A DNA stretch of 64,000 nucleotides from Papaver somniferum (GCF_003573695.1 NC_039358.1:10210326-10274325); one strand, 5' to 3'; shown: positions 46,629 to 59,854, numbered from the stretch's first letter. The notes: generated by a model not told the origin, from the sequence alone. Made by a program: numbers and translations.

Positions 46629-47491
46629 CTTGCACATATATCATTGCAAGCCTATTTCTAGCTTCCTTACTTCGCTTCGGTATTAAGCTGAAAGCACGCA
46701 CCGAACTTGTTTGTGCCAAGGGTGCATCTGTCAAGCTCATCCCATTTTTTTGCTTGCACCATCCCAGTATCGCAAGTTTCTTATGTAAGCTCCCCTAACT
46801 TTCATACGGTTATCTTCCTTTCCTAGCCATTCCCAATCCGCAGTTGGTGCATGCCTACATTGTGTATCTTTTTAGGAAATATGAGCATCTAAGGAATAGA
46901 CTGCAACTACCTCATTAAGTGTGTCATAATTATGTTGCAATATTATGAACGACAAGGTCCTGAACCATCAATGTTGTAACTCGTTGCGGATGCCTATGTA
47001 CCCTACTCCATAGTTCAAGGGATCAAGAACATAACGTGGTTCATCACATCAGGGTTAGCAACTAAATCCATCTCGTGTTGCAAGGCCAAAAATCCATGCA
47101 AAGCTTAGTACGTATAGGCCAAGGGTCTTTCGCAAAGGATGTACAAGATACTACATCTTAGATCTTTTCGTCGGAATGCATCATAATGGTATATTCTTAG
47201 TTTAACAATGCATCATGAAGCTTTCTTGAGTAAGAAACACGACATAATGATGCTTTAACATCATGTATACTTCACCAGTCAATCCTTATATCTTAAGGAT
47301 GCATCTTCGCTTAATGCACTTTCAATCAATACCGCTTTCCTATATGTCTTGTTGACCTCTCCAAAAATGTAAAAAGGGAAGAGGATGGTGATATACCAAG
47401 TCCACCTGCTTTGGCCATAACGAATTTTAGATGATGCATCATGGTGATGTATTTCATGTTATAGGCGAATACCTTGCGAATTATACTATAG
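46629..47491. other. Flank between the gypsy and SIRE-like elements
   Basis: No gene recognised. It contains short GATGCATCATGGTGATG-type palindromes, and similar sequence (GATGCACCATGATGGTGC) lies just beyond the SIRE-like element near 61400, so both sides probably belong to one older repeat. Confidence 0.35.
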
Positions 47492-50074
47492 TGTTAGAGC
47501 ATTTCTTGGTCGAACTCGCAAGCGTTGTTATATCAAGCTTATTTTTCAAGTTTAGTTGATCAAAACTACAAGTCTTGATTTCTAGTCTACTTATAGCTAT
47601 GTCTCGGATAGGGATAGAATGTTTAGTTGAGCTTTAGACTTCACAACGTTTATCGATTGAAGACGAAGATATACTAAGGAGAGCTTGGAGGAACTTCATC
47701 AACAAAAGGTATGTACTAAAACTTATCTATCACATGGAAGTCTATTCTATTCTATTTTCTAATGAGACTAAGTCGTATAGCTATATAGACTTTTATATTA
47801 TACACATTTGATATTTCGAGCTGAGTTTAACTCGGTTATCTATTTCTCGAAATATGTGTTGGAAGGTTTTTGCTTTAGCTACGTTCATCGGATTCTTGAC
47901 AAGTTTAGTTGGAAATAATTTAGATGTTGGAAACTAAATAATAAGTCAAAAGATGACCATGTAAAAATTTCCTTGAAACATCTTACATGATTTGTGTGAG
48001 ACAATCATTTAATATCGACTCAGAAAGTTTCGTATTGATCACTCGATTACCTGAAAATTACTTATAAGCTAATAGATTATGCAAGACAGCTATTGTCGTC
48101 TTCTAAAGATGCTTCAATAATTGAAATTGGAGTTTAGAACAATTAACCTTTGTCTGGATACAACACAGTATGCATACCAATATGCAAACTTTTATGGTAT
48201 GATCCAGGTCCGGAAATCTTGTTTGCATACCAGTATACAAACGGTTTTAACTGTTAAAGTTTGGGAACCAAGTTGACATATTAGTATGCGAACGGTTCTA
48301 CCCGAGTTAAGGTCCGGGACAGCAGTATGCATACCCGTTTGCAAACTGCTGGACAAGACCAAAGTCCGGAATTTGCAAACTTAGTGGTTAAAGTTATAAA
48401 ATCGGTTAAGTATGTTTTCATACTTATGAACAAGTACATCTATGAATTAAGGAATGCAATCTTTGCAAACCGTGGCTTAATGTTCATGAAGTGATTCTCA
48501 TGAGTCAATCCGATTTTGATTTAATTGGTTCATATATATTTCTGTGAAATAGTGAACAATTGAACAACTCTATTTGAAACACAATTAGATTCATTTGATT
48601 ATCTTTCATGATTGATTGATCATCATAGTTGATCTATAAGTGTTAGATGAATGTGGTTAAGACAAAAGTGTTCATATGGCTAACTTCGCTTAACTATAAT
48701 TGATCCAACTCAATATACATGTTTAGGTACAGTTACCCATATCTAAATGAAAGTATATTTCATTTGTGTGTAACAAGCTAAGACCATCTAACGGTGGAGA
48801 GATATTGCTTTGGTTTTAAGCAGACTTAGCTTGAATCTTAAATCAGGTTTTCATCTAACGTTGAATATTGAATGCTTTATTATTAAGCTATCTTAGCTTT
48901 GATTGAAACAAACCCTGATTTGAAAGACTATATAAGGGAGAACTCTAGCAACTGGAAAACCTAATCCCAGCACTTTCCTGTGTCCTAGTTGCGACTAGAT
49001 TCAATTCTCCTTTAACCTAGGTTTTTCCAAAACTATTACAGGTTAACGACTTGAAGACTTCATTTGGGATTCGTGAAGCCTGACCCAACTATTTTCTCTG
49101 TAATTGCATGATATGATCTTACTTGTTCTATCTATTGAGTTTTATCTTCTCTAATATTTGCTCGAGATTTATCTACGATAAGTAAGATATAAAAAGTAAT
49201 CACAAAGTTCTTCGTCTCATTCTTTGTGATTCCACAATAACTTCTTCTAATACCATATAGTTAAGTTATTGTGAGGTGATTGATATTTCTAGGCTGCTCT
49301 TCGGGAGTATAAGACTGGATTATCAATTGGTTCCTATTCACCTTGATTTATCAAAAGATGGAAAAAAAACTTCATAGGTACTCCTGTGGGAGATAAATTT
49401 ATCTACCAGAATAGACTTATCTGTGGGAGACAGATTTTTTTATTAGTCTTCGACTTTGGGTCGTAAAAACTCTTAGTTGTGGGTGAGATCATCTAAGGGA
49501 ATCAATTGCGCAGAATCCAGCATGGTTCATGAGGCGTAATGAACGCGACTATACCTTAATCGATGTGATACTTGGTTAGGGCTCAACTACATTTCAATCC
49601 GAAGTTAACTTGTAGTAGGATAATGTCTTTAGTGGATTAATACAATGTGGTGTTCAAATATGGACTAGGTCCCGGGGTTTTTCTGCATTTGCGGTTTCCT
49701 CATTAACAAAACTTCTGGTGTCTGTTTTATTTCTTTTCCGCATTATATTTGTTGATATAATTGAAATATCACAGGTTGTGCATAGTTCAACCAATTGGAA
49801 AATCCAACTTTATTTGTTGGATAGTAATTGATTGGCACTTGGACGTTGGTCTTTGGTACCGTCCAAGTTATTTCTCATATCAATCGGGCTCGTAGATTTC
49901 TATCTATTCGATTGCAAATTGTATTGAGGAATTTATATATATATATATCTTTTTAGTATATTTCTTGGTTGATCTCGCTTTTTAAGTTGGTGCTCTCGGA
50001 ATTATATTGGATTTAGTCCATATAGATTGCCGAACGAATTATTGGGTGTGGTTGTTATATCCCTGCCTTTTTAA
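47492..50074 (+). repeat. 5' LTR of the SIRE-like element
   Basis: Starts TGTTAGAGCATTTC and ends ...CCCTGCCTTTTTAA just before the primer site; the expected terminal CA appears as AA. It contains several GTATGCATAC/GTTTGC half-palindromes at 48168-48375. Confidence 0.85.
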
Positions 50075-50090
50075 TTGGTATCAGAGAAGG
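50075..50090 (+). other. Primer-binding site (initiator tRNA-Met type)
   Basis: TTGGTATCAGAGAAGG matches the Ty1/copia consensus TGGTATCAGAGC closely. Confidence 0.85.
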
Positions 50091-50177
50091 CAAACACGTT
50101 AAAAACCTCATAAGTCTGTGTTTGTAGAAATCTGATTTCCGTGGATAGAAGTTTATCTCGCTTTTACGCACATAGAT

Positions 50178-51356
50178 ATGTCTTCCAAAGTTTTTGATTA
50201 TGCCAAATGTCTTGGGCTTACCTCAAAGGATAACTCTTTAGCTGATTCTTCCGAATCCCGAGGTAGAAAACTTTTGCTATCAGATTCTGATAACATTTGA
50301 TCTAAAGTGACAGTTGACACTATGTCAGAATATGAAATGGAGCTCACCATGACTTTAAAAAAATCTGTTGAGATTATTGATATTCAAGTTTATAAAATTA
50401 GATCGCTTGAAGAAAAATATACTCAGCTCCCTGATGAACTTGAGAAGTTTCTTGAAAGATAACGGGAATTCTATAGTATTGTTGAGTCTTTTTCTAACAA
50501 TATCGAAAATCTTGTTCAAGAAACTACTCTACAGTGCGAAAAGATTAGTATGCTTGAAGATACTGTTAAATAAGACTCAATCATAGAAGAACGTTTAATC
50601 AGGACTCATTCATCAGTATTAAACAACTTTCGTGTTGAAAAAGAGAAACTTGTTGCATCTCCGTTTCTATCCCAGGAACAGTGCGAATCCTGAAAAAAGG
50701 AAAAACTCTGTTTTAGTGAGTAAGTCTTCTTCAGTGCCTATCTCTAATACTCATGTGGTATTTTCTAACATGGAGAAAATTACTCCTAAGGAATTTTCTG
50801 CTAAGAAAAATTTGAGTGACTTGCAGATTTTTGAAAAGGCTATGAGCTTAAAACAGGTTTCTTCCAATGTTCCTTGTCCACGAACCTGTTCATTCTGCGG
50901 GAAAAGAAATTATAGTGCTCTACATTGTTTTGCTAGAAGGAAAAGATTTCGGATCTTCAAAATCTACTTCTTTTTACAGTCAACAGAGTAAATTGTCTGA
51001 CGACATCTACAATGGATTTCATTCCTTCAGAAAACCAGAACTCTCATAAAAGAGGTTTCCAAGGTTACTCATCTAGAAATTTCTACAAGAATGTCTATGA
51101 AAATAGTTCTAGTAGGTCTAAGTATAATATATGGCATTCTCATAATACTTATCCTCTGGAATGGATCTCAAGAGGTCCTAGACTTAATCCTCAGAAAAAT
51201 CCTTCTGTAGGATATTGTAAAAGGTTTATGTCTAATTCTTTTGGAATAAGAAATAACCGAAGAAAGGTAAGGAATACCAGGCACAAACACTCAGATGGTA
51301 TTTACAAATCATCTCTCAATATTCATAGTGGGATGTCTTCTCATTTTGCTGCCTAG
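50178..51356 (+). pseudogene. SIRE-like gag relic
   Basis: From ATG at 50178 the frame reads MSSKVFDYAKCLGLTSKDNS, then hits a stop at about 50298 and more stops or shifts at 50460, 50571 and 50690. Helical, coiled-coil-like segments (IRSLEEKYTQLPDELEKF, NNIENLVQETTLQCEKISM) are followed at 50887-50928 by a zinc knuckle CSFCGKRNYSALHC. That is C-X2-C-X4-Y-X4-C, with Tyr in place of His. The tail (51012-51356) is basic and Ser/Asn-rich. No polymerase follows. Confidence 0.65.
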
Positions 51357-51550
51357 TTCTAGGTGATTTCTTCCTCGTAGCTAACCTGAGAGATGCAAGG
51401 ATGATATTTGCGGGATGCTCAAGTTTCTTGTGTGTTATCATCGGATCTTATGCTTGAAATAAATTTTTTTTCTTTATGTTTGAATGTTGAGTCATATCTT
51501 GACTCCTAATAACTAATGCATCTTGTTGGTTTTGTTTCATGTGCTCTAAT

Positions 51551-53976
51551 TGAAAATGCGGGGGTCTAACAAACTTACCCAATATTTCCCTTAGCAATAT
51601 GTATGGACTAACTCCAATATAATTTCAAGAAAATCAACTAGACAGTTAGACTCAATATTAAGAAAGACATATCAAAGAGTTAATATCTCTATCGCTTAAT
51701 TCAATATGCAATCAACAAATATAAATCTGCGATCCCGATTGAATATAAGATATGAAAAATTGAATGGTACCAAAGACCAATGTTCAAGGATCAACCAATT
51801 TCAATCAACAACCAAAAGTTGGATTTAATCGATACAACGCACAATCTGTGATATTTTAATTATATAACAAAATATAATGTGGAAAAGAAATAACACAGAC
51901 ACTAGAAGTTTTGTTAACGAGGAAACCGCAAATGCAGAAAAACTCTGGGACCTAGTCCAGATTTGAACACCACACTATATTAAGCCGCTACAGACACTAG
52001 CCTACTACAAACTAACTTCGGTCTGGACTTTAGTTGAACCCCAATCAATCTCACACAGATTCAAGGTACAATTGCGCTCCTTGCATCTCTGATCCCAGCA
52101 GGATACTACACACTTGATTCCGTTAGTTGATCTCACCCACAACTAAGAGTTACTACGAACCAAAGTAGAAGACTTTAATAAACAAATCTGTATCACACAG
52201 AAAAGTTTACGAGAATAGATAAATATGTCTGCCACAGAAATACCTACGAGTTTTGCTCTGTCTTTTGATAAATCAAGGTGAACAGGAACCAATCGATAAC
52301 CCGGACTTATATTCCCGAAGAACAACCTATAATTATCAATCACCTCACAATAATCTTAATAGACTAGCGAAACAAGATATTGCTTAATCACAAACGATGA
52401 GACGAAGATTTTTGTGACTGCTTTTCTATCTTGCCTATCAGAGATATCAATCTCAAGCCAATCTTACAATTGTACGCGTACGATAGAAACAACAAGATCA
52501 GATCACGCAACTACAAAGAAAATAGTTGGGTCTGGCTTCACAATCTCAATGAAGTCTTTAAGTCGTTAACCTACAGGGTCTCGAGAAGAAACCTAAGGTT
52601 AAAGGAGAATCGACTCTAGGTAACACAACTAGTATCACACATGAGGTGTGGGGATTAGGTTTCCCAGTTGCTAGAGTTCTCCTTTATATATATTTCAAAT
52701 CAGGGTTTGCAATCAATGTTAGCTTAGTAACAAAGCATTCAATATTCACCGCTACATGAAAACCTGATTAGATTCAAGCTAATATCTTTCAACTGTTAGA
52801 TCGAACTTATCTTGTCACACACAAATGAAATGTAACTTCATTTAGTTTACACTTAGTTGGTTCAACAGTAGTTAACCAAATGGTTATCCATATGAGCACT
52901 TTCATACAACCTTGTTCATCTTCAAACAACTAGTTCTAATGACTTCAAAAGAACTAGTTAGAGAGTTGTTCAATTGCTTAGATCTTGTATAAAAGACACA
53001 ATCTAAACAAAATCGGTTTGGTTCACTTGAATCAATTCATGAACTTCATAGCCACGGTTTTCAAAGATTTCATTCCTTATTATATAAAAGTTTAAGTACA
53101 TGAACAAACCGATTTTAGAAAGTAACACACTTAAGTATGCGTATTTAAGTAACCAGTTTTGAGTTTGTTTAAGTTTCCAAACTCAGCAAAAATTCACGGA
53201 CGTGAACTCTCCGCCAGTATGCGCACGGGTACGCGTACTTTAGGTAACCAGATAAGACTTCGTCAATTTCCAAACTCAGCAGAAATTCACGGATGTGAAT
53301 CTTCCGCCAGTATGCGTACGAATACACATACTTACCTAGTCTCCTTCAATAATTTTGTACACACACAAGTATGAGTACTTTAGGTTCCCGGTTTATATAC
53401 ATTAATGTGCGAACACACTATGCTTATATCCACGGTGGTTACATAATCTAAACTCTCATTTCAATTATTGAAACATTCTTAGAGGATGTTATATAGTTGT
53501 TATTCACAAACTATTTTTCATCAAAGCGATTTTCAAGTAATTGAAATGTCAACATGACTTCCGTCACGAGTAAATATAAATTCGGTTAAAGCGAAAGCTT
53601 ACCAACACATATTTCGAGAAATAGATACGCGAGATAAACTCGGCTCGAAATAGAAAATGTGCATGATCGAAGTCTATATAGCTATACGACTTTTGTCTCA
53701 ATATAGGAGATAATATAAGTAGACTTTTGAGTGATAGATAAGTTCAAGTCTCCACATACCTTTAGTCGATGAAGATCCACCAGTTTCTTGAGTAGTTCTT
53801 CGTCTTCATAAATGATGATCGCCATGGAGTCTGGAGCTCAACTACACTTTACTATCCTAGTCCGAGACTTAGCTATAAGTAGACTAGAAATCAAGACATA
53901 TAGTTTTGGAAACTAAACTTGACAAACAAGCTTAAGATAGCAACGCTTGCGAGTTCGACCGAGCAATGCTCTAGCA
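51551..53976 (-). mobile_element. Solo LTR, minus orientation (2,426 bp)
   Basis: Reading the minus strand it starts TGCTAGAGCATTGCTCGG and ends ...GACCCCCGCATTTTCA. It is flanked by CTAAT on both sides (51546-51550 and 53977-53981), a 5-bp duplication. No interior or second LTR remains, so it arose by LTR-LTR recombination. It carries three or more palindrome-type units, two of them 93 bp apart (53216 and 53309). Confidence 0.92.
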
Positions 53977-54042
53977 CTAATTTAAAGCGAATCCTCTAAA
54001 TTATTGAGCTATGAAAAGATACGAGATAACTAAAAAAAAAAA

Positions 54043-54804
54043 TATGTCTCCTTATTTTGGATCTATTCTGATCCATTAATTTTTTATAACCGGTCCACGA
54101 ACGCCCGTGTCTTCTTCTTATCCTATAAGAGTTTTTACGGTTTCCATAACAAGGGTTTCCTTCTCTTGTTCACGAACTTATATATATATATATATATTTA
54201 TATATTATTTTTCTCCATCCCTATTTAAAAAAAACAGACAACTCTTCAAGATCTCAGGAAGTTATAAATCTTGATATAGAAGAAGACAAAGGATGCAGTT
54301 CGGTTCAAGAACTTGTCTTGAAAAAGATGATTGCAAGAAAAGAGTACAACTCATGGATTGATGAATCAGTCAAGGTTTTGATTCATTTTCAGAATGATTC
54401 CAAGGTCGAATATGAAAACAAAGTATGTCTCATTATTTTGGATCTCTTCTGATCCATTAACTTTTTATAACCGGTCCACGAACACCCGTGTCTTCTTCTT
54501 CTCCTTTAAGAGTTTTTAGGGTTTTTATAACAAGGGTTTCCTTCTCTTGTTCACGAACTTATATATATATATATATATATTGTTTTTCTCTATCCCTATT
54601 TAAAAAAAAACATACGGAGAACTCTTCAAGACCTCAGAAAGTTGTAAATCTTGATAGAAGACATCAAAGGATGCAGTTCGGTTCAAGAACTTGTCTTGAA
54701 AAAGATGATTGCAAGAAAAGAGTACAACTCGTGGGTTGCTGAACTAGTCAAGGATTTAATTCATTTTCAGAATGATTCTAAGATCGAATATGCAAACCTA
54801 CAAC
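54043..54804 (+). repeat. Tandem duplication, 2 x 381 bp
   Basis: TATGTCTC...TTATTTTGG starts at 54043 and again at 54424. Each unit holds CCGGTCCACGAAC, a pyrimidine-rich stretch, an (AT)n tract, CCCTATTTAAAA and then the beginning of a coding segment (GCSSVQELVLKKMIARKEYN). Confidence 0.9.
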
Positions 54805-55049
54805 TGCAAATAAATCATCTCATTGATGGTCAAACCAAAATCCTTGAAAATCAAAAGGTACTGATACGAAACCAGAAGAAGCTCATCTCTGATTGTATCA
54901 AGGAAAGACAACTTTCTCGCACTGTTGATCGAAAGGTGAATGTTCTAACTCATGAACATGGAGTCTCTACGGTCAAAAGAATCAAGGATATCGATAATAG
55001 CTTTTATGATGGAGTCATGGAAAGGTATGAAGTTATTAAAGAAGTCTGA
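54705..55049 (+). CDS. Coiled-coil ORF in the 3' region of the SIRE-like element
   Basis: From ATG 54705 an open frame of 114 residues (MIARKEYNSWVAELVKDLIH...) contains a long helix (LQLQINHLIDGQTKILENQK then VLIRNQKKLISD) and ends RYEVIKEV. The same start occurs in the upstream 381-bp copy but is cut off at about 54450. TATTTAAA lies about 110 bases upstream. Its place, between gag and the polypurine tract, is where Maximus/SIRE elements can carry an extra ORF, but I see no membrane segment and no similarity I can name. Confidence 0.4.
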   Translation: MIARKEYNSWVAELVKDLIHFQNDSKIEYANLQLQINHLIDGQTKILENQKVLIRNQKKLISDCIKERQLSRTVDRKVNVLTHEHGVSTVKRIKDIDNSFYDGVMERYEVIKEV

Positions 55050-55811
55050 ACTTTTTATCTATGTCTAGGAAACTTCTTAAGAGAATTTATTCTTATGTTT
55101 GAGAAGGATAACTAGGGTTTGGAATAGCAAATATTGTGAGTACACATAGCTATTGCCAACGATTTTCATCTTGCAATGTTTTAGATTTATTTATTCAAAT
55201 TCCATGTTATTTGGAAGATGATTTTGCAATATTAATCTTTATTGGTTTTATATATTGCAAAAATATTTTGTGAGATATGTGTATTTACGTCCGTGAACTA
55301 TAATTATCTCATATATGTCAAAAGTTAAGTCTATTATGTCTTTATGCAAATATTGATAAAAGATAGAATGAACTTTTGAATATTCCGCAATATTGATCTT
55401 TCCCTGATCCACTTTTATGTGAAAGTACTGTATGTCTCCGTAAGGTCTTCTTGTAATTAATTTATTCGAGTTTTCTGGATATAAATTCATGTTTCATGCA
55501 ATTTGTTAATGTCCAAAGAAATCCTTTTTTTCTTGTAAAAGTAAGGTCTCTCTTGTTGTTCTTTCGGGAACGACATTTTATGGGCGAGAGTTATTAATTG
55601 AACTTGTGCTTAATTTCCAAATCTTTGTGGGGAGTGCGGCTGTGGAATATTGTAGGAGTTATCTTGTATCTTCATAAACTCCTTGACGAATACACTAAGT
55701 TTCGACTATGTGAAATCATCGAAACAAAGTTGATATGTTCTCTTTTAGTCATGAATTATCTCTTTGAGAATTTCATTATGATCCCGCAATTTTCGTACCT
55801 TTGCCAATTTA

Positions 55812-55830
55812 TATTGACAAAAAGGGGGAG
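55812..55830 (+). other. Second, internal polypurine tract
   Basis: ATTGACAAAAAGGGGGAGAA resembles the terminal tract at 56239-56256. Multiple such tracts are known in SIRE/Maximus elements. Confidence 0.55.
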
Positions 55831-56238
55831 AATTATTTGGTAGTTCACACTACATACATATGGTTTACGGATCATTATGTAATGGGGAGTGGTTTTCATT
55901 GTAAGATGGAAGTATTAATTAAGAGGGAGTGATACATATCACCGTAGTATTATTGTCAAAGTTGTGATACAATTGTACTTTGATTCTGTGTAATAATACT
56001 ATGACACTGTATAACAATGATTGGTAACAAATGTTTTTCATATGTTTTCTTATTGTTATGGCTACGGATCTTCAACAACAATGATGCTGAGTTGAACACA
56101 TTCAGAATCACTGGAGTACTTTGAGTGACGAAGAATTCAAGGAATGTTGAAGAACCAAGGAAATCAAGCATGATAGATGAGAAGCAAAAAAGTTTATTTA
56201 TTTTGTAACCCATATGTATTGATAGTTTTGTCACTAAA

Positions 56239-56256
56239 ATTGACAAAGGGGGGGAT
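56239..56256 (+). other. Polypurine tract of the SIRE-like element
   Basis: ATTGACAAAGGGGGGGAT immediately precedes TGTTAGAGC, the 3' LTR start. Confidence 0.85.
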
Positions 56257-57215
56257 TGTTAGAGCATTTCTCGAGGGAACTCGCAAGCGTTGCTATCTCA
56301 AGCTTCTTTTTCAAGTTTAGTTGATCAAAACTATAAGTCTTGATTTCTAGTCTACTTGTAGCTATGTCTCGGATTAGGATATAATGTATAGTTGATCTTT
56401 AGACTTCACGGCGTTTATCGATTTAAGACGAAGATCTACTGAGGAGAGCTTGGAGGAACTTCATCAACAAAAGTTATGTGGAGACTAAAACTTATTTATC
56501 ACTCAGAAGTCTATTCTGTTCTATATCCTAATGAGACTAAGTCTTATACCTATATAGACTTTTATATTCTCGAAATATGTGTTGGAAGCTTTTTGCTTTA
56601 GATACTTATCAGATTGTTGACAAGTTTAGTTGGAAACTAAATAATAAGTCAAAAGTTGATCATGTGAAAAGTGCCTTGAAACATCTTACATGATTTGTGT
56701 AAGACAATCATTTGATGTCGACTTGGAAAGTTTCATATTGATCATTCGATCACTTGAAAATTACTTATAAGCTAACAGTTTGTGTGAGACATCTATTGTC
56801 GTCTTCTAAGGATGTTTCAATGATCGAAATGGGAGTTTAGAACAATTAAACTTTGTCTGGATACAACACAGTATGCATACCAGTATGCGAACGGTTTTAA
56901 CTGTTAAAGTCCGGGAACCAAGTTTGCACACCAGTATGCGAACGGTTCTACCTGAGTTAAGGTCCGACACAACAGTATGCATACCCGTTTGCAAACTGCT
57001 GGGCAAGACCAAAGTCCGGAAGCTATAGTTTGCGTACCTGTTTGCAAACTTAGTGGTTAAAGTTCTAAAATCGGTTAAGTATGTTTTCATACTCATGAAT
57101 TAAGGAATGCAATCTTTGCAAACCGCGGCTCAATGTTCATGAATTGATTCTCACAAATCAATCCGGTTTGGATTAAATTGGTTCATATATATTTCTGTGA
57201 AATAGTGAACAATTG

Positions 57216-59854
57216 TGTTAGAGCATTGCTCGGTCGAAATCACATGTGTTGCTATCTTAAGCATGTTTTTCAACGTTAGTGATCAAAACTACATGTCTTG
57301 ATTTTTAGCCTATTTATAGATGTCTCGGACTAGGACATAGATTGTGTAGTTGAGCCTAGATCTCTCAGCGTTCATCATTTGAAGACGAAGAACTACTAAG
57401 GGGAGCTTGTGGAACTTTATCAACAAAAGGTATGTGGAGACTTGAACTCATCTATAACTTGGAAAGTCTATTTCTTCTCTATCTCATATATTAAGACCTA
57501 AGTCGTGTTACAATATAGTTTTCTATTACACACATTTGAGATTTCGAGCTGAGTTCACCTCGCTTATATATTTATCATAATATGTGTTGGCAAGCTTTCG
57601 ATTTAGCCATGTTCATCTTACATTGGTGATGAAAGTCCGAATAAGATCATATGAAAATTGTCGAGTTACATCTAACATGGTTTGTGTGATACAATCATTT
57701 GGTGTTTCCTTGGAATGTTTCATTATGATAATTTCAATAACTTGAAAATCACTTTGACGAAAAATAGTTTGTGAACAAGCAACTATATAACGTCCTCTAA
57801 GAAAGTTTCAATGATTGAAATTAAGAGTTGATGAGATAACCATCTTCGGATATAAGCATATATAGTGTGTTCGCACATTACTGTATAAATCCATAAACCG
57901 GGAACCAAGTGTGTGCATATGTGTGTATATAATATTGGTGAAGGAGACATCATAAGTATGCGTACCCGTACGCATACTGGTAGAGGTTTTTGAACCGAAA
58001 ACATTTGCTGTGTTTAGAAATTACAAACTCCTAAACTAGTCACCTTAAGTATGCGTACCCGTACGCATACTAGAGGAAGTTTTCGAACCGAAAATATCTA
58101 CTGGGTTTGGGAATTACAAACTCCTAAACTAGTCACCTTAAGTATGCGTACTCGTACGCATACTGGCGGAAGTTTTCGAACCGAGAATTTCTGCTGAGTT
58201 TGGAAACTTAACAAACTCAAATCTGGTTGCTTAAATATGCATACCCGTACGCATACTTAAGCTGGTTATTTTTTCAAATCGGTCTGTTCATGAACTTAAA
58301 CATTTAAATCTTAAGGAATGCGATCTTTACAAACTTTGGCTATAATGTTCATGATTGATTCAAGTGAATGAAACCGATTTGGTTTCAATTGTGTTCTTCT
58401 ATGCAATTGAACAACTCTTTAACTAGTTTCATTTGAGTCATTTGAACTAATTATGGATAAGATGAATAAGGTTAATATGAGAGTAAACATATGGCTAACC
58501 TCGGTTAACTAAATATTGAGCCAACATGAGTGTACACGTTTGGGTACGGTTACATAAACCTAAATGAGGGTACATTTCATTTGTGTGTAATAAGCTAAGT
58601 TCAATATAATGGTTGAAAGATATTAGCTTGGTTGAATAAGGTTTTTCATCTAACGGTAATTATTGATTGCCTTGTTACCAAGGTAACTTGGATTACAAAC
58701 CCTTATTTGAAAACTATATAAAAGAGAATTCTAACAACTGGGAAACCTAATCTCCACACCTCCTGTGTGATACTAGTTGTATAGCTAGAGTTGATTCTCT
58801 TTTAACCTTAGGTTTCTTCTCGAGATCCTGTATGTTACTTTAAGACTTCATTGGGATTGTGAAGCTAGACCGATACTACTTCTCTTGTAGTTGTATGATC
58901 TGATCTTATTATTTCTATCGTACGAGTACAATTGTAAAATTGGCTTGAGATTTATTTATCCGATAGGCAAGATAGAAAAGTAGTCACAAACATCTTCGTC
59001 TCATCGTTTGTGATTCCACAATATCTTGTTTCGCTAGTCGATTAAGATTATTGTGAGGTGATTGATAATACTAGGATGTTCTTCGGGATTATAAGTCCAG
59101 TTTATCAATTGGTTTCTATTCACCTTGATTTATCAAAAGATGGAACAAAAAATCTTGCGTATTTATGTGGGAGACAAATTTATTCATTCCTATAGACTTT
59201 TCTGTGTGAGACAGATTTGTTTATTAAGTCCTCGACTTTAGGTCGTAGAAACTCTTGGTTCTGGATGAGATCATCTAAGGGAATCAAGTGCGTAGTATCC
59301 TGCTGGGATCAGAGACGTAAGGAACACAATTGTACCCTGAATCAGTGTGAGATTGATTAGGGTTCAACTACAGTCCTCACCGAAGTTAATTGGTAGTAGG
59401 ATAGTGTCTGTAGTGGCTTAATATAGTATGGTATTCAAACTGGACTAGGTCCCGGGGTTTTTCTGCATTTGCGGTTTCCTCGTTAACAAAATTTTGGTGT
59501 CTGGTTATTTATTTTCCGCATTATATTTTGTTATATAATTGAAATATCATATGTTGTACGTTGTATCGATCAATTAGGAAATCCAACCTTTGGTTGTTGA
59601 TTGATATTGATTGATCTTTGAACAATGGTCTTTGGTACCGTTCAAGTTTACTCCTCTTATATTCAATCGGGCTCGCAGATTTCTATTTGCTGATTGCGGA
59701 TTGAATTAAGAGTTAGAGATATTACACTCTTAATATACTTTATTCTAGATTGAGTATGACTGTCTAGTTGATTCTCTATAAAGTATATTGGAGTAAGTCC
59801 TCTCAGATTGCCAAACGAATTGTTGGGTGTGGTTGTTAGACCTCCGCATTTTCA
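57216..59854 (+). mobile_element. Solo LTR, plus orientation (2,639 bp)
   Basis: Starts TGTTAGAGCATTGCTCGG and ends ...CCTCCGCATTTTCA, flanked by AATTG duplications at 57211-57215 and 59855-59859. It belongs to the same family as its host LTR but to a different subfamily, with the 93-bp palindrome array described next. Confidence 0.93.
57955..58257 (+). repeat. 93-bp tandem units each holding a 24-bp palindrome (4 units)
   Basis: Palindromes start at 57955, 58048, 58141 and 58234, an exact 93-bp period. Each has an 11-base arm AGTATGCGTAC, a 2-base spacer (CC, CC, TC, CC) and the exact reverse complement. The first three are perfect; the fourth has two changes in its left arm. Spacers contain TTTTCGAACCGAAAA-type short palindromes as well. 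Confidence 0.95.
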
